37,635 nt of DNA from Gammaproteobacteria bacterium (GCA_003565625.1 PXBD01000060.1:1-37635); one strand, 5' to 3'. Shown: positions 1 to 9,274, numbered from the stretch's first letter. Made by a program: numbers and translations. Notes: generated from the letters alone by a model not told the origin.

Positions 1-81
1 GAGTTTCTTGAACGAGGCGGAAAAAAATGGTGCCGGCAACGACGCCAGGAAGAGCCTGCGGGGTTCGCAGATCAAGGGAAA
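1..81. other. Window edge downstream of the tRNA operon, no gene seen
   Basis: I see no gene in this stretch. It lies downstream of tRNA-Cys on the minus strand. It contains a perfect 5-bp hairpin (arms 56-60 and 66-70). Further on, at 21-27, there is a run of seven T residues as read on the minus strand. The two are too far apart to form a classical terminator, so the end of the tRNA transcript is not resolved. Confidence 0.4.
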
Positions 82-155
82 TGGAGGCTAGGCCCGGAGT
101 CGAACCGAGGTACACGGCTTTGCAGGCCGCTGCATAACCACTCTGCCACCTAGCC
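82..155 (-). tRNA. tRNA-Cys (GCA)
   Basis: This is a 74-nt cloverleaf on the minus strand with a 7-bp acceptor stem (GGCTAGG pairing with CCTAGCC). The discriminator is U, as expected for tRNA-Cys, and the 3' CCA is encoded at 82-84. The anticodon loop reads CTGCAAA, giving anticodon GCA. The T arm carries GGTTCGACTCC. It lies 88 bases downstream of tRNA-Gly and probably shares its transcript. The Gly-Cys order is common in gammaproteobacteria. Confidence 0.97.
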
Positions 156-243
156 AGGGGCTTGTTGACTGGTCTTCAGTATAGCCGAAGACGCCGGAAA
201 CGACAGGGCCCCGACGAGTGGTCAGGGCCCTGGCAAAATGCGC

Positions 244-319
<76 letters not shown>

Positions 320-332
320 GTCAGAACCGAGC

Positions 333-360
333 ATTGTATGGACTTCGAAGCGCCTGTCAA
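333..360 (-). promoter_or_regulatory. Sigma-70-type promoter of the tRNA-Gly/tRNA-Cys operon
   Basis: Read on the minus strand there is a perfect -35 TTGACA (355-360), a 16-base spacer and a -10 TACAAT (333-338). The tRNA-Gly 5' end is only 14 bases further on, so the leader is very short. The stretch after the -10 is GC-rich (GCTCGG), like the discriminator of stringently controlled stable-RNA promoters. The stringent link is inference. Confidence 0.8.
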
Positions 361-448
361 GTAGGTTGGCCAATTTCTCGCTGCGGCACGGCGCATAGGG
401 GTCAACAATAGGAGACAATACCCGGCGCGAACCCCTTACATTGCTTTC

Positions 449-3079
449 GTGGTCGATCATTCATCCTGCCCCTCGGTCAGCATTGTCGTGCCGACCCTCA
501 ACGAGGCCGACAACATCGAGCGCCTGCTCGACGGCATCGAGCTTGCCGTGGCCGGCTCCCCGGCCTGCGAGGTGTTGATTGTCGATGATGCCTCGAGCGA
601 CGGCACAACCGAAAAAGCGCGCGCCTGGAGCGGGAATCTAGCGGTTCGAGTCATTGACCGCGATGGCCCGCCCGACCTGTCGGGCGCGGTGCTCGATGGC
701 GCCCGAACGGCGACGGGAAAATGGGTGGTGGTGATGGACGCCGATGGCTCGCACCCGCCTGAATGCATTCCCGGGCTGCTCGCGCCGCTGGAAGCCGGAA
801 GCCATGACCTGACGATTGGTTCGCGCCACGCCGAGGGTGGGCAAACGCATGGGTGGCCATGGCATCGACATCTTGCCTCCGGCCTGGCAACCCTGCTGGC
901 CTGGCCTTTCACGGAGGTCAGCGACCCCATGGCGGGCTTTTTCGCCACCTCCCGCGAACGGCTTCTGGCCCTGCCCGGCCAGGCGGCCGGATACAAAATC
1001 CTGCTGGAACTGCTCGTCCAGGGCGGCGACAGCGTGCGCACGCTGGAAGCCCCGATTGAATTCGAGGATCGCCGGCATGGCCAGTCCAAGCTGGGGCTGG
1101 GTCAGCAGCTAACCTATCTCAAACGCCTGGCGTGGTTGGCCGGCGGCCGCATCTCGCTGGGCAGTGCGTCCAAATTCGGGCTGGTTGGATTGGCCGGCAT
1201 GGTGGTCGACCTGCTGGTCTTTCAGTTTCTCATCAGCAGCGGCTCGCGCCTGGGTTCGTCCCATGTGTTCAGTTTCATCCTCGCCACGCTGACCAATTTT
1301 TTCCTGAACTACCGCTGGACCTTCCGCGGCGACGCCCATACCGATATGCATCTGGCCCAACGCTACCTGCGTTTCCTGGTGGTCGCCCTGATGGCCCTGA
1401 TGATTCGCGGCGGGGTTCTGGTCCTGCTGGTCGAGTCACTCGGGCTGACGCCGCTGGCAGGCATTATTCCGGCCATCATCGTGACGGCGGGCGTGAACTA
1501 TCTGGGTTCCGCCTTTTATGTGTTTGCAACCACCGCCTCCGGGGTGATTCCCCGCGTGCGCTGGCATCTGGCCGCGCTCGGCCTGCTGGCCTACATGCTG
1601 CTGCTGCGCGTGCTCTACATGGGCCAGCTGGAGCTGATTCCGGACGAAATGTACTACTGGATGTACGCCCAGCATCTGGCCCTGTCCTACCTGGATCACC
1701 CGCCGCTGGTGGGCTGGCTGATCGCCGCCGGCACCGCGCTGGCAGGCGATACCGTAATCGGCGTGCGCTGGCTTTTGCTGCCCTTGACCCTGGCCGGGGC
1801 CTGGTACTTTTACCGCTATGGCGCCACGATGGGCGGCAAGACCACCGGCCTGCTGTGTCTGCTGGCCTTTACCGTGCTGCCTTTTTTCGCCGTCTCGGGC
1901 CTGCTGATGACGCCGGATGCGCCCATGATCGTGGCCTGGGCAGCAGCGCTGTATTATTTCAAAAAGGCGCTCATCGACGATGAGGCCCGGGCTTTCATCG
2001 GGCTGGGCATTGCCATGGGGCTGGGACTGCTGGCCAAGTACACCATTGCCTTGCTGGCCGTGGCCGCGCTGGTGTTTATGCTGATCGACCGTCGCGCCGG
2101 GCGCTGGTTTTTCCGTCCCCAGCCTTACCTGGCCGCTGCGCTCGCCTGCCTGATCTTCCTGCCGGTCCTGATCTGGAATGCCCAAAACGACTGGGCCTCG
2201 TTCCTGTTCCAGGGTACGCGAAGACTGGCCGAAAACCCGGATTTCTCCAGTTATCTTGTAGTGGTCTATGCCTTGTTGCTGCTCTCGCCGGTGGTTGCCC
2301 TGGCCGGGTTCCTGAGCTTCGGTCGCATCCGCCGCACGATCGAACCCGAGGCCCGAAAACGCCGTTTCATGCTGGTCATGACCGCCGTCCCGCTGGCCGT
2401 CTTCGCGGCCTACGGGGCTTTTTCGGTGATCAAATTTCATTGGACGCTGCCGCCGTGGATCGCCCTTCTGCCGCTGCTCATGAGTGCCCTGGCCTGGCCA
2501 ATCTGGCCCGATCGCCAGCCGGTCAGTCGCCTGCATGGCGCACTGGTACGGGCCTGGCCGCCGTCGGTCATCGGGCTTGTCCTGGCCTACGGGCTGCTCC
2601 TGCACTACCTCACCCTCGGCCTGCCGGGCCTGAAAACCACCGACTTTGGTTCCGGTTACCTCGGTTGGCCGGAAATGGCCGCCGAGTTGGCCGTGCTGGA
2701 GCAACAGGTCGCTGCCGAGCATGATCAACAGCCGTTGCTCGCTGCGACCAGCAAGTGGGGCCACGCCGCTGCCCTGGCTTTTCACCACCCCGCCGGCCGG
2801 CATGACCAGATCACCGCTCAGAACCTGATCGGCATGCGTGGCTCGATGTGGGAGCGCTGGTTTGATCGCGACACCGACCCGGATCGACCGGTCATTCTGT
2901 TCAACACTTCGACAAAGCTGATTGATGAGGAATGGCTGGCCCAGGCGCTCCAGGGGCTCGGCCCTCTGCAACGCAAACCGGTACTGCGCGACGGCGAGGT
3001 CATCCAGACCCTGTATTACCGAATTGCCGACGGTTTTCGCCCCGAGCAGGTGCGCTACCCGGACCAGATACCCGAATAA
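449..3079 (+). CDS. Three-domain glycosyltransferase fusion: GT2 (Dpm1-like) + GtrA + GT-C (ArnT/PMT-like)
   Basis: An 876-residue membrane protein with three recognisable parts. Residues about 8-235 are a GT2 polyprenyl-phosphate sugar transferase with VDDAS (45-49), a DAD motif (97-99) and the Dpm1-like DPMAGFF (159-165). Residues about 238-362 are a GtrA membrane domain with NYRWTF near 287-292. Residues about 370-876 are a multi-span GT-C domain with an early acidic PDE (398-400) and HPPLVGW, as in ArnT/PMT enzymes. From the families, the first domain would load a sugar onto undecaprenyl phosphate, GtrA would help it cross the inner membrane, and the GT-C domain would pass it to a periplasmic acceptor such as lipid A, glycan or protein. 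Sugar and acceptor cannot be read from sequence. The start is GTG, because no other start codon is in frame upstream; no clear ribosome binding site is seen. Confidence 0.85.
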   Translation: MVDHSSCPSVSIVVPTLNEADNIERLLDGIELAVAGSPACEVLIVDDASSDGTTEKARAWSGNLAVRVIDRDGPPDLSGAVLDGARTATGKWVVVMDADGSHPPECIPGLLAPLEAGSHDLTIGSRHAEGGQTHGWPWHRHLASGLATLLAWPFTEVSDPMAGFFATSRERLLALPGQAAGYKILLELLVQGGDSVRTLEAPIEFEDRRHGQSKLGLGQQLTYLKRLAWLAGGRISLGSASKFGLVGLAGMVVDLLVFQFLISSGSRLGSSHVFSFILATLTNFFLNYRWTFRGDAHTDMHLAQRYLRFLVVALMALMIRGGVLVLLVESLGLTPLAGIIPAIIVTAGVNYLGSAFYVFATTASGVIPRVRWHLAALGLLAYMLLLRVLYMGQLELIPDEMYYWMYAQHLALSYLDHPPLVGWLIAAGTALAGDTVIGVRWLLLPLTLAGAWYFYRYGATMGGKTTGLLCLLAFTVLPFFAVSGLLMTPDAPMIVAWAAALYYFKKALIDDEARAFIGLGIAMGLGLLAKYTIALLAVAALVFMLIDRRAGRWFFRPQPYLAAALACLIFLPVLIWNAQNDWASFLFQGTRRLAENPDFSSYLVVVYALLLLSPVVALAGFLSFGRIRRTIEPEARKRRFMLVMTAVPLAVFAAYGAFSVIKFHWTLPPWIALLPLLMSALAWPIWPDRQPVSRLHGALVRAWPPSVIGLVLAYGLLLHYLTLGLPGLKTTDFGSGYLGWPEMAAELAVLEQQVAAEHDQQPLLAATSKWGHAAALAFHHPAGRHDQITAQNLIGMRGSMWERWFDRDTDPDRPVILFNTSTKLIDEEWLAQALQGLGPLQRKPVLRDGEVIQTLYYRIADGFRPEQVRYPDQIPE

Positions 3080-3113
3080 ACGGCATTGGCCGCAATTTTT
3101 TCACCAGGCTCAC

Positions 3114-3141
3114 TTGTTTCCGGCGGTAAAGCTGGCACAAT
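3114..3141 (+). promoter_or_regulatory. Possible infA promoter
   Basis: A TTGTTT element (3114-3119) and a CACAAT element (3136-3141) are separated by 16 bases and lie 31 bases before the infA start. The same CACAAT -10 variant occurs in front of hemA in this window. The match is partial, so this is tentative. Confidence 0.35.
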
Positions 3142-3172
3142 AACGCGGCCTTAACGACCTTCAGGAGACTCC

Positions 3173-3391
3173 ATGGCAAAAGACGACCATATCGAAATGG
3201 AAGGCAAGGTACTCGATACCCTGCCCAACACGATGTTCAGGGTGGAACTGGACAACGGGCACGTCATTACGGCCCACATATCCGGGCGCATGCGCAAGCA
3301 CTACATTCGCATCCTCACCGGCGACCGGGTCAAAGTAGAAATGACCCCGTACGACCTCAGCAAGGGCCGCATCACCTACCGCATGAAGTAA
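3173..3391 (+). CDS. infA: Translation initiation factor IF-1
   Basis: A 72-residue protein, exactly the usual IF-1 length, made of one S1-type OB fold. Family-typical segments are clear: [11 protein letters not shown] near the start, [10 protein letters not shown], then the RKHYIRIL and [13 protein letters not shown] blocks. IF-1 binds the 30S A site and, with IF-2 and IF-3, directs start-site selection. The ATG has a good ribosome binding site (AGGAG at 3163-3167, five bases away). It stands alone on the plus strand, 93 bases after the glycosyltransferase fusion and convergent with clpA. In E. coli infA also lies next to clpA, so the neighbourhood is partly conserved although the orientation differs. 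Confidence 0.98.
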   Translation: MAKDDHIEMEGKVLDTLPNTMFRVELDNGHVITAHISGRMRKHYIRILTGDRVKVEMTPYDLSKGRITYRMK

Positions 3392-3400
3392 CCCCACTGC

Positions 3401-3418
3401 GCCGGCACCGGGGCCGGC
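3401..3418. terminator. GC hairpin between convergent infA and clpA
   Basis: Two copies of the self-complementary GCCGGC (3401-3406 and 3413-3418) can pair around a 6-base loop in the 49-base gap between the two stop codons. Neither strand shows a T run after the stem. This is a possible bidirectional but non-classical terminator. Confidence 0.4.
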
Positions 3419-3440
3419 ACAGCATTTCCCACCTGCCAGA

Positions 3441-5735
3441 TCAGCCGTCTTCTTCGGCCGCCGCTTCCGGGCAGGGTTGCGAAGATTCGACCTCAAGATC
3501 CAGGCCGTCGCCGTCCGGCTTGAGGGTGACCCGCACTTCGCCGCCCACATCCGACAAGGGTCCAAACAGCAACTCGTCGGCCAGCGGACGCTTGATGTGA
3601 TCCTGGATCACGCGCTTCATCGGACGCGCGCCCATCTGCTCATCAAATCCGTGCTCGGCCAGCCAGGTTCTTGCCGGCGGGCTGACGTCCAACACCACGC
3701 CCTTGTCGGCCAGCTGGTTTTCCAGGTCCATCAGGAACTTGTCGACCACCTTGAGGATGACATCCATGGGCAGCGAGCGGAACTGAATGATCGCATCGAG
3801 ACGATTGCGGAACTCCGGCGTGAACTGGCGCCGGATGGCTTCCATGCCGTCAGAGCTGTGATCGGACTGGGTAAACCCGATTCCGCGACGATTGACCAGC
3901 GCCGCCCCGGCGTTGGTGGTCATGACGATGATGACGTTGCGGAAGTCGGCCGATCGACCGTTGGCGTCGGTCAGCTTGCCGTGATCCATGATCTGCAGCA
4001 GCAGGTTGTACACGTCCGGGTGGGCTTTCTCGATTTCGTCCAGCAACAACACCGCATGCGGCGTCTGCGTGACCGCCTCGGTCAGCAGCCCGCCGCGGTC
4101 GAAGCCTACATAGCCCGGCGGTGCGCCCACCAGGCGCGAGACGCTGTGCGCCTCCATGTACTCCGACATGTCGAAGCGAATCAGCTCGATCCCCATGGTC
4201 AGGGCAAGCTGGCGCGTGACCTCGGTCTTGCCAACCCCGGTAGGCCCGGCAAACAGGAAGCTGCCAATCGGGCGATCGGAATCGCCCAGACCGGAGCGCG
4301 ACATCTTGATCGCCGCGGCCAGGGTCGTAATCGGCTCATCCTGACCGAACACCACCATTTTCAGGTCACGCTCCAGGGTCTTGAGCGCATCGCGATCAGA
4401 GCGCGAAACCTGGCGCGGCGGGATGCGTGCCATGCGTGCAACCACGTCCTCGATGGCTTCCACCGTGATCTTTTCCAAGCGCTCCTCGATCGGCTTCAGG
4501 CGCTCGCGCGCGCCGGCCTCGTCGATCACGTCGATGGCCTTGTCGGGCAGGTGGCGGTCATTGATATGGCGCGCCGACAGCTGGGCGGCAGATTCCAGCG
4601 CCTCGGGCGTGTAAGTGACCCCGTGATGCTCCTCGAAACGGTGCTTGAGGCCGTTGAGAATCTCGATGGTGTCGCCCACCGAAGGCTCGATGATGTCGAT
4701 TTTCTGAAAGCGACGCGCCAGCGCGCGGTCCTTTTCAAAAACCCCTCGGTATTCGTCAAAAGTCGTCGAGCCGATGCAGCGCAATTCACCGTTGGCCAGT
4801 ACCGGCTTGATCAGGTTGGAGGCATCCATGACGCCACCGGAAGCCGCGCCCGCACCGATGATGGTGTGAATTTCGTCAATGAAAAGAACCGATTTCGGAC
4901 GCTGCTTGAGCTCGGCCAGCACGGCCTTCAGGCGTTTCTCGAAATCCCCGCGATATTTGGTCCCGGCCAGGAGGGAGCCAAGGTCCAGCGCCCAGATTTC
5001 GGCCTCCAGCAGAATTTCGGGCACCTCTTTTTCAACGATGCGCCGGGCCAGACCCTCGGCCAGGGCGGTCTTGCCCACGCCCGACTCTCCCACGTAGAGC
5101 GGGTTGTTCTTGCGCCGACGACACAAAATCTGGATTGTCCGTTCGACTTCCAGCGCCCGCCCGATCAACGGATCAATCTGGTCGGCCCGGGCACGCTCGT
5201 TGAGGTTGCTTGCATAGGCTGCCAGGGCGGATTTGTCCTGCTCCTCGCTGCGGCCGGCCTGGCCTGCCGCATCCGCCGGGGCCTCCGGCGCGCCCGCGGC
5301 ATCGCCCTTGGCGATACCGTGCGAAATGAAGTTGACCACATCGAGACGCGACAGGTCCTGCTTGCCCATCAGGTAGACAGCGTGCGAGTCCTTCTCGCCG
5401 AAAATCGCCACCAGCACGTTGGCACCCAGCACCTCTTTGCGTTCAGCCGACTGGACGTGGTAGAGCGCGCGCTGCAAAACGCGCTGGAACCCCACCGTGG
5501 GCTGAGTATCGCGCTGATCGCCCGAGGACAGCACCGGTATGGTTTCATCGAGCACCTGGTCCAGTTCGTAGCCCAGCCGGCGCATGTCGACGGAGCAGGA
5601 ATCAAAGACCTCGCGCGCCGAGGGGTTGTCGAGCAACGCCAGCAGCAGATGCTCGACGGTCAGGAATTCGTGGCGCTTCGTGCGCGCTGTGTTGTAGGCC
5701 TGGGAGATGGAAAGTTCAAGATCCTTGCTGAACAT
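3441..5735 (-). CDS. clpA: ATP-dependent Clp protease ATP-binding subunit ClpA
   Basis: A 764-residue AAA+ unfoldase that threads substrates into ClpP. The N domain (about 1-145) begins MFSKDLELSI and is followed by an acidic/Ala-rich linker. The first AAA module has Walker A GESGVGKT (216-223) and Walker B LFIDE (284-288). The second has Walker A GPTGVGKT (497-504), a pore loop GYVG (541-544), and an IGF tripeptide (619-621) in the position of the ClpP-docking loop. It lacks the long middle coiled coil of ClpB. It lies 106 bases downstream of clpS, its adaptor, and the gap holds a strong hairpin at 5775-5800. clpP is not in the window. The start is ATG, with a modest ACAGG upstream. Confidence 0.98.
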   Translation of the reverse strand: MFSKDLELSISQAYNTARTKRHEFLTVEHLLLALLDNPSAREVFDSCSVDMRRLGYELDQVLDETIPVLSSGDQRDTQPTVGFQRVLQRALYHVQSAERKEVLGANVLVAIFGEKDSHAVYLMGKQDLSRLDVVNFISHGIAKGDAAGAPEAPADAAGQAGRSEEQDKSALAAYASNLNERARADQIDPLIGRALEVERTIQILCRRRKNNPLYVGESGVGKTALAEGLARRIVEKEVPEILLEAEIWALDLGSLLAGTKYRGDFEKRLKAVLAELKQRPKSVLFIDEIHTIIGAGAASGGVMDASNLIKPVLANGELRCIGSTTFDEYRGVFEKDRALARRFQKIDIIEPSVGDTIEILNGLKHRFEEHHGVTYTPEALESAAQLSARHINDRHLPDKAIDVIDEAGARERLKPIEERLEKITVEAIEDVVARMARIPPRQVSRSDRDALKTLERDLKMVVFGQDEPITTLAAAIKMSRSGLGDSDRPIGSFLFAGPTGVGKTEVTRQLALTMGIELIRFDMSEYMEAHSVSRLVGAPPGYVGFDRGGLLTEAVTQTPHAVLLLDEIEKAHPDVYNLLLQIMDHGKLTDANGRSADFRNVIIVMTTNAGAALVNRRGIGFTQSDHSSDGMEAIRRQFTPEFRNRLDAIIQFRSLPMDVILKVVDKFLMDLENQLADKGVVLDVSPPARTWLAEHGFDEQMGARPMKRVIQDHIKRPLADELLFGPLSDVGGEVRVTLKPDGDGLDLEVESSQPCPEAAAEEDG

Positions 5736-5774
5736 GCTGTCTATACCTGTCGGTTCGATGACGGATTGGCTTCC

Positions 5775-5800
5775 GGCCCGCGCCTTTCAGGCGCCAGGCC
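5775..5800 (-). other. Intercistronic hairpin between clpS and clpA
   Basis: A 6-bp stem (5780-5785 with 5789-5794) around a 3-base loop is extended by a 4-bp GGCC/GGCC stem (5775-5778 with 5797-5800) across a small asymmetric bulge. No T run follows on the minus strand, so it is unlikely to be a simple terminator. It may modulate read-through or mRNA processing between the two genes; that role is inference. Confidence 0.55.
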
Positions 5801-5841
5801 AAGGGTTCGGGTGCGCGATTCATGAGACCTGCCATGAACCA

Positions 5842-6177
5842 TCAGACGTCGGCCTCCTCCAGCGTACACTGAAGCGGATGCTCGTGTTCACGCGCACACT
5901 CGTTGACGAGGATGACCTTGGTTTCAGCGATTTCGTAGGTATACACGCCGGCCACGCCGCGACCGCGCGTGTGCACGTGCAGCATGATGCTGGTGGCCTT
6001 GTCATGGGACAGCCCGAAGAAGCGCTTGAGCACCTCAATCACGAACTCCATGGGCGTGTAGTCATCGTTGAGGATGACTACCTTGTACAGCGGAGGCTTG
6101 CGCAGCTTGGGCCGCGCTTCTTCCAGAGCCAGACCGGCCCCATCGGAGCCGGAATCGGGTTGTTCGTTTTCACTCAT
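5842..6177 (-). CDS. clpS: ATP-dependent Clp protease adaptor ClpS
   Basis: A 111-residue adaptor that delivers N-end-rule substrates to ClpA. The first 25 or so residues are polar and flexible, as expected for the tail that enters the ClpA pore. The core carries the N-degron pocket residues: Asn37 and Asp38 in [11 protein letters not shown], and His69 in HVHTRG, matching N34, D35 and H66 of E. coli ClpS. The C-terminal block [18 protein letters not shown] is also typical. It is the first gene of clpS-clpA. An unusual palindrome-rich leader (6178-6226) abuts the ATG, and no clear ribosome binding site is visible. Confidence 0.97.
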   Translation of the reverse strand: MSENEQPDSGSDGAGLALEEARPKLRKPPLYKVVILNDDYTPMEFVIEVLKRFFGLSHDKATSIMLHVHTRGRGVAGVYTYEIAETKVILVNECAREHEHPLQCTLEEADV

Positions 6178-6226
6178 GGTCTGCCGCGGCAGGAGATTGG
6201 ATCAGGGCCTCATACTGCGGCAGACC
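6178..6226 (-). promoter_or_regulatory. Inverted-repeat leader abutting the clpS start codon
   Basis: Two perfect 10-base arms (6178-6187 and 6217-6226, GGTCTGCCGC against GCGGCAGACC) lie 29 bases apart, the inner one touching the clpS ATG. The inner arm overlaps a separate perfect 12-base palindrome, CTGCCGCGGCAG, at 6181-6192. The transcript could therefore fold in two mutually exclusive ways, or the DNA could be a protein-binding dyad. No T run follows, so it is not a normal aceA terminator. Confidence 0.55.
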
Positions 6227-6246
6227 GGGTGAATTTTCAAGCAAGC

Positions 6247-7530
6247 CTAGCCTTCGTCGAACTGCTCTTCCTCGGTTGAGCCCGAAAGCGCGCTCAAGGA
6301 AGACTGTCCAGCGCTGACCGCCTGGGTCAACTGGTCGAAATACCCGGTGCCGACCTCGCGCTGGTGGCGGGTGGCCGTGTAGCCCTGCGACTCGGCCGCG
6401 AATTCGGCCTCCTGCAGTTCCACGTAGGCCTCCATCTGCCGGGCCTTGTAGCCTCGCGCCAGCTGGAACATCGAATGGTTGAGGGCATGGAAGCCCGCCA
6501 GGGTAATGAACTGGAACTTGTAGCCCATGGCACCGAGTTCGCGCTGAAAGCGAGCAATATCAGCGTCAGACAGGTTCTTTTTCCAGTTGAAGCTGGGCGA
6601 GCAGTTGTAGGCCAGCAGCTTGCCCGGGTACTGGGCATGAATGGCCTCGGCAAACTCCCTGGCCTGCTCGAGGCTGGGGGTGGAGGTTTCACACCAGATC
6701 AAGTCGGCGATCGGCGCATAGGCCAGGCCGCGTGAAATGGCCTGCCCGAGCCCCTCTTTGACCCGATAGAAGCCCTCGACAGTGCGCTCACCAGTCAGGA
6801 ACTCATGATCTCGCTCATCGACATCGGAAGTCAGCAGGTTGGCACCCATGGCATCGGTACGGGCCACGATGATGCTCGGGACGTTGCAAATATCGGCCGC
6901 GAGCCGGGCGGCAACCAGCTTCTGGATGGCTTCCTGGGTCGGCACCAGGACCTTTCCGCCCATGTGGCCGCATTTCTTGGCCGAGGCCAGCTGGTCTTCG
7001 AAGTGAACGCCGGCCGCTCCGGCCTCAATCATGCCTTTCATGAGCTCGTGGGCGTTGAGCACGCCGCCAAAACCGGCCTCGGCATCTGCCACGATCGGAG
7101 CAAACCAGTCGATATCGCCCTTGCCTTCGCAGGTCTGGATCTGGTCAGCGCGTTGAAACGTGTTGTTGATGCGCTTGACCACCGCGGGCACCGAGTCGGC
7201 CGGATACAGCGACTGGTCGGGATACATCTGACCGGCCAGATTGGCATCGGCCGCCACCTGCCAACCGGACAGGTAGATCGCCTTCAGCCCGGCCCGAACC
7301 TGCTGCATGGCCTGGTTGCCGGTCAAGGCGCCGAGCGCGTTGACGAAATCCTCTTCATGCATTAGGCGCCAGAGCTTCTCGGCGCCCATGCGCGCCAGGG
7401 TGTACTCGATTGTGACGCTGCCGCGCAGGCGCATTACTTCAGCGGCGTCGTACGGACGCTCCACGCCTTTCCAGCGCGGATTTTCCAGCCAGTCTTTTTC
7501 CATATCGATGATGTTTTTCACATCGGTCAT
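6247..7530 (-). CDS. aceA: Isocitrate lyase
   Basis: A 427-residue enzyme that splits isocitrate into glyoxylate and succinate, the first glyoxylate-shunt step. It carries the catalytic KKCGH motif (185-189, Cys187), the substrate and metal-binding [15 protein letters not shown] region (142-156), and an STEEEQF tail like that of E. coli AceA. The length is close to E. coli (434). I chose the ATG at 7530 because AGGGAG lies about nine bases upstream. The same frame stays open to 7596, but that extension would overlap the end of aceB and shows no family similarity. It follows aceB by 49 bases, so aceB-aceA is probably one transcript, possibly reading on into clpS. Confidence 0.97.
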   Translation of the reverse strand: MTDVKNIIDMEKDWLENPRWKGVERPYDAAEVMRLRGSVTIEYTLARMGAEKLWRLMHEEDFVNALGALTGNQAMQQVRAGLKAIYLSGWQVAADANLAGQMYPDQSLYPADSVPAVVKRINNTFQRADQIQTCEGKGDIDWFAPIVADAEAGFGGVLNAHELMKGMIEAGAAGVHFEDQLASAKKCGHMGGKVLVPTQEAIQKLVAARLAADICNVPSIIVARTDAMGANLLTSDVDERDHEFLTGERTVEGFYRVKEGLGQAISRGLAYAPIADLIWCETSTPSLEQAREFAEAIHAQYPGKLLAYNCSPSFNWKKNLSDADIARFQRELGAMGYKFQFITLAGFHALNHSMFQLARGYKARQMEAYVELQEAEFAAESQGYTATRHQREVGTGYFDQLTQAVSAGQSSLSALSGSTEEEQFDEG

Positions 7531-7579
7531 CAGTTTTTTGCTCCCTTTGCTGCAGTAGCCATTGTGCGGGTTGAAAGAA

Positions 7580-9211
7580 TCAGTCGAGCCGGGCATAACC
7601 CGGCAGGGTCAGAAACGGCACGAAGTCATCACTGCGGGTGACTTCGGAAATCAGGTCGGCAGCGGCCTGGTATTGGCCGGCGACAAAGGCCTCATCGCCA
7701 ACTTCAGCCTGGATCGCGGCCAGTTCCTCGGCCTGCCAATCTTCGACCAGGGCCAGGTCGATGTTGCGACCATCGTCGAGTTGTCCGGCCGGGTGGCGGA
7801 CCCACTGCCAGACCTGGGCACGCGCGATTTCAGCGGTGGCCGCATCTTCCATCAGGTGATTGATCGGAACACAGCCCTGGCCATTCAGCCAGGCCGCCAT
7901 GTAGCGGATAGCCACATTCAGATTGCCGCGCAAACCGGCCTCGGTAATGCTGCCATCACAGGGTGTGACAAGATCGGAGGCGCTGACCTGGACATCCTCG
8001 CGGGCCACATCCAGCTGGTTCTGCCGCGCCCCCAGGTGCCGATCGAAAATGTCCATGGCAACGGGAATGAGCCCGGGATGGGCTACCCAGGTGCCGTCGT
8101 GTCCGTTGCGAGCCTCACGCTCCTTGTCTTCCCGAACCTTGGTCAGGGCCGCCTCGTTGGCGGCCTCGTCGCCCTTGATCGGAATTTGGGCGGCCATGCC
8201 GCCCATGGCGAAAGCACCGCGCCGGTGGCAGGTCTGGATCAACAACTGCGAGTAGGCGCTCAGGAACGGCACGCTCATGGTGACCTGGGAACGATCCGGA
8301 AGTACTTTATCAGGATGTTTCTGGAAACACTTGATATAGCTGAATATATAGTCCCATCGGCCGCAGTTCAAGCCAACGATACGGCTCTTCAGCGCATGCA
8401 GGATTTCATGCATCTGGAACACCGCCGGCAGGGTTTCGATGAGCACCGTCACCTTGACCGTGCCCGGCTCGATCTGCAGGGCTTTCTCGATATCGGTCAA
8501 AACACGCTCCCAGAGGTCGGCTTCGCGCCAATCTTCGAGCTTCGGCAGGTACAGATACGGACCACTGCCCTGGCGCAGCAGCGCTTCGGCATTGTTGAAC
8601 AGGTACACCGCAGCATCGAAGATGCCGCCCGGCAGCGGCCGCCCATCAACCTGGACGTGCTTTTCGTCCAGATGCCAGCCGCGCGGGCGCACGATCAGCA
8701 CCGCCGGGTCGCCCTTGAGCTCGTAGTGCTTGCCATCGGGTTGGGTCAGCTCGATCGTCCGCCGAACCGCATCGTACAAGTTGACCTGCCCGTCGACGAG
8801 GTTGGACCAGGTCGGCGTCGAGGAGTCCTCACAGTCGGCCATGAACACGCGCGCCCCGGAGTTGAGCGCGTTGATGATCATCTTGCGATCGACCGGCCCG
8901 GTAATTTCCACGCGTCGATCCTGCAGGTCTTCAGGAATAGGTGCCACTCGCCAGTCGCCGTCACGGATCGCTGCGGTCTCGGGATCGAAATCCGGCGCCT
9001 CGCCCTGGTTCAGGCGTTGCTGAAACGCCTCGCGTCGGGCCAGGGCCTCATCGACCAGGGGTCGATAACGTTGACCAAGCTCACCGAGCAGATTGAGCAT
9101 GGCCCGGGGAAACAGCGGCTGGGCCTGCTCGGGCATTTCGGCGGTGATTTTCGGGGCCGGAGCATCGGTGCGCAGGCTGTCGGATGGATGCTGCTGAGAG
9201 GGTTGATTCAT
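7580..9211 (-). CDS. aceB: Malate synthase (AceB type)
   Basis: A 543-residue enzyme that condenses glyoxylate with acetyl-CoA to malate. It belongs to the shorter AceB family rather than the roughly 720-residue GlcB family. Typical segments are [64 protein letters not shown] and [15 protein letters not shown] chose the ATG at 9211. The frame extends to a TTG at 9274, but that TTG lies inside the control region shared with lysR and looks like part of a -35 box. It is the promoter-proximal gene of aceB-aceA and is divergent from the LysR-type regulator, which points to LysR control. Confidence 0.97.
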   Translation of the reverse strand: MNQPSQQHPSDSLRTDAPAPKITAEMPEQAQPLFPRAMLNLLGELGQRYRPLVDEALARREAFQQRLNQGEAPDFDPETAAIRDGDWRVAPIPEDLQDRRVEITGPVDRKMIINALNSGARVFMADCEDSSTPTWSNLVDGQVNLYDAVRRTIELTQPDGKHYELKGDPAVLIVRPRGWHLDEKHVQVDGRPLPGGIFDAAVYLFNNAEALLRQGSGPYLYLPKLEDWREADLWERVLTDIEKALQIEPGTVKVTVLIETLPAVFQMHEILHALKSRIVGLNCGRWDYIFSYIKCFQKHPDKVLPDRSQVTMSVPFLSAYSQLLIQTCHRRGAFAMGGMAAQIPIKGDEAANEAALTKVREDKEREARNGHDGTWVAHPGLIPVAMDIFDRHLGARQNQLDVAREDVQVSASDLVTPCDGSITEAGLRGNLNVAIRYMAAWLNGQGCVPINHLMEDAATAEIARAQVWQWVRHPAGQLDDGRNIDLALVEDWQAEELAAIQAEVGDEAFVAGQYQAAADLISEVTRSDDFVPFLTLPGYARLD

Positions 9212-9245
9212 GGGTTCCGTTCGCAAGCGTATGGTCAACACTACG

Positions 9246-9274
9246 AGCCTAGAGAAGCCGCCAGTATTTGGCAA
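9246..9274 (-). promoter_or_regulatory. Possible aceB promoter
   Basis: On the minus strand, TTGCCA (9269-9274) and TAGGCT (9246-9251) are separated by 17 bases, about 35 bases before the aceB ATG. The -35 copy coincides with the distal TTG that could be mistaken for the aceB start. It overlaps the outer arm of the palindromic region at 9261-9316, so a bound regulator would touch the polymerase site. The -10 match is weak. Confidence 0.35.

Noticed and set aside
1..81. A possible third tRNA after tRNA-Cys (a Leu tRNA is often next)
   Set aside because: I cannot fold a cloverleaf with T-arm consensus in this stretch; it may lie beyond the window edge.
3477..5825. A 782-codon open frame on the plus strand opposite clpA
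   Set aside because: It is a mirror of the GC-rich clpA codon pattern. It has no recognisable domain, is rich in Arg, His and Gly, and clpA itself is certain.
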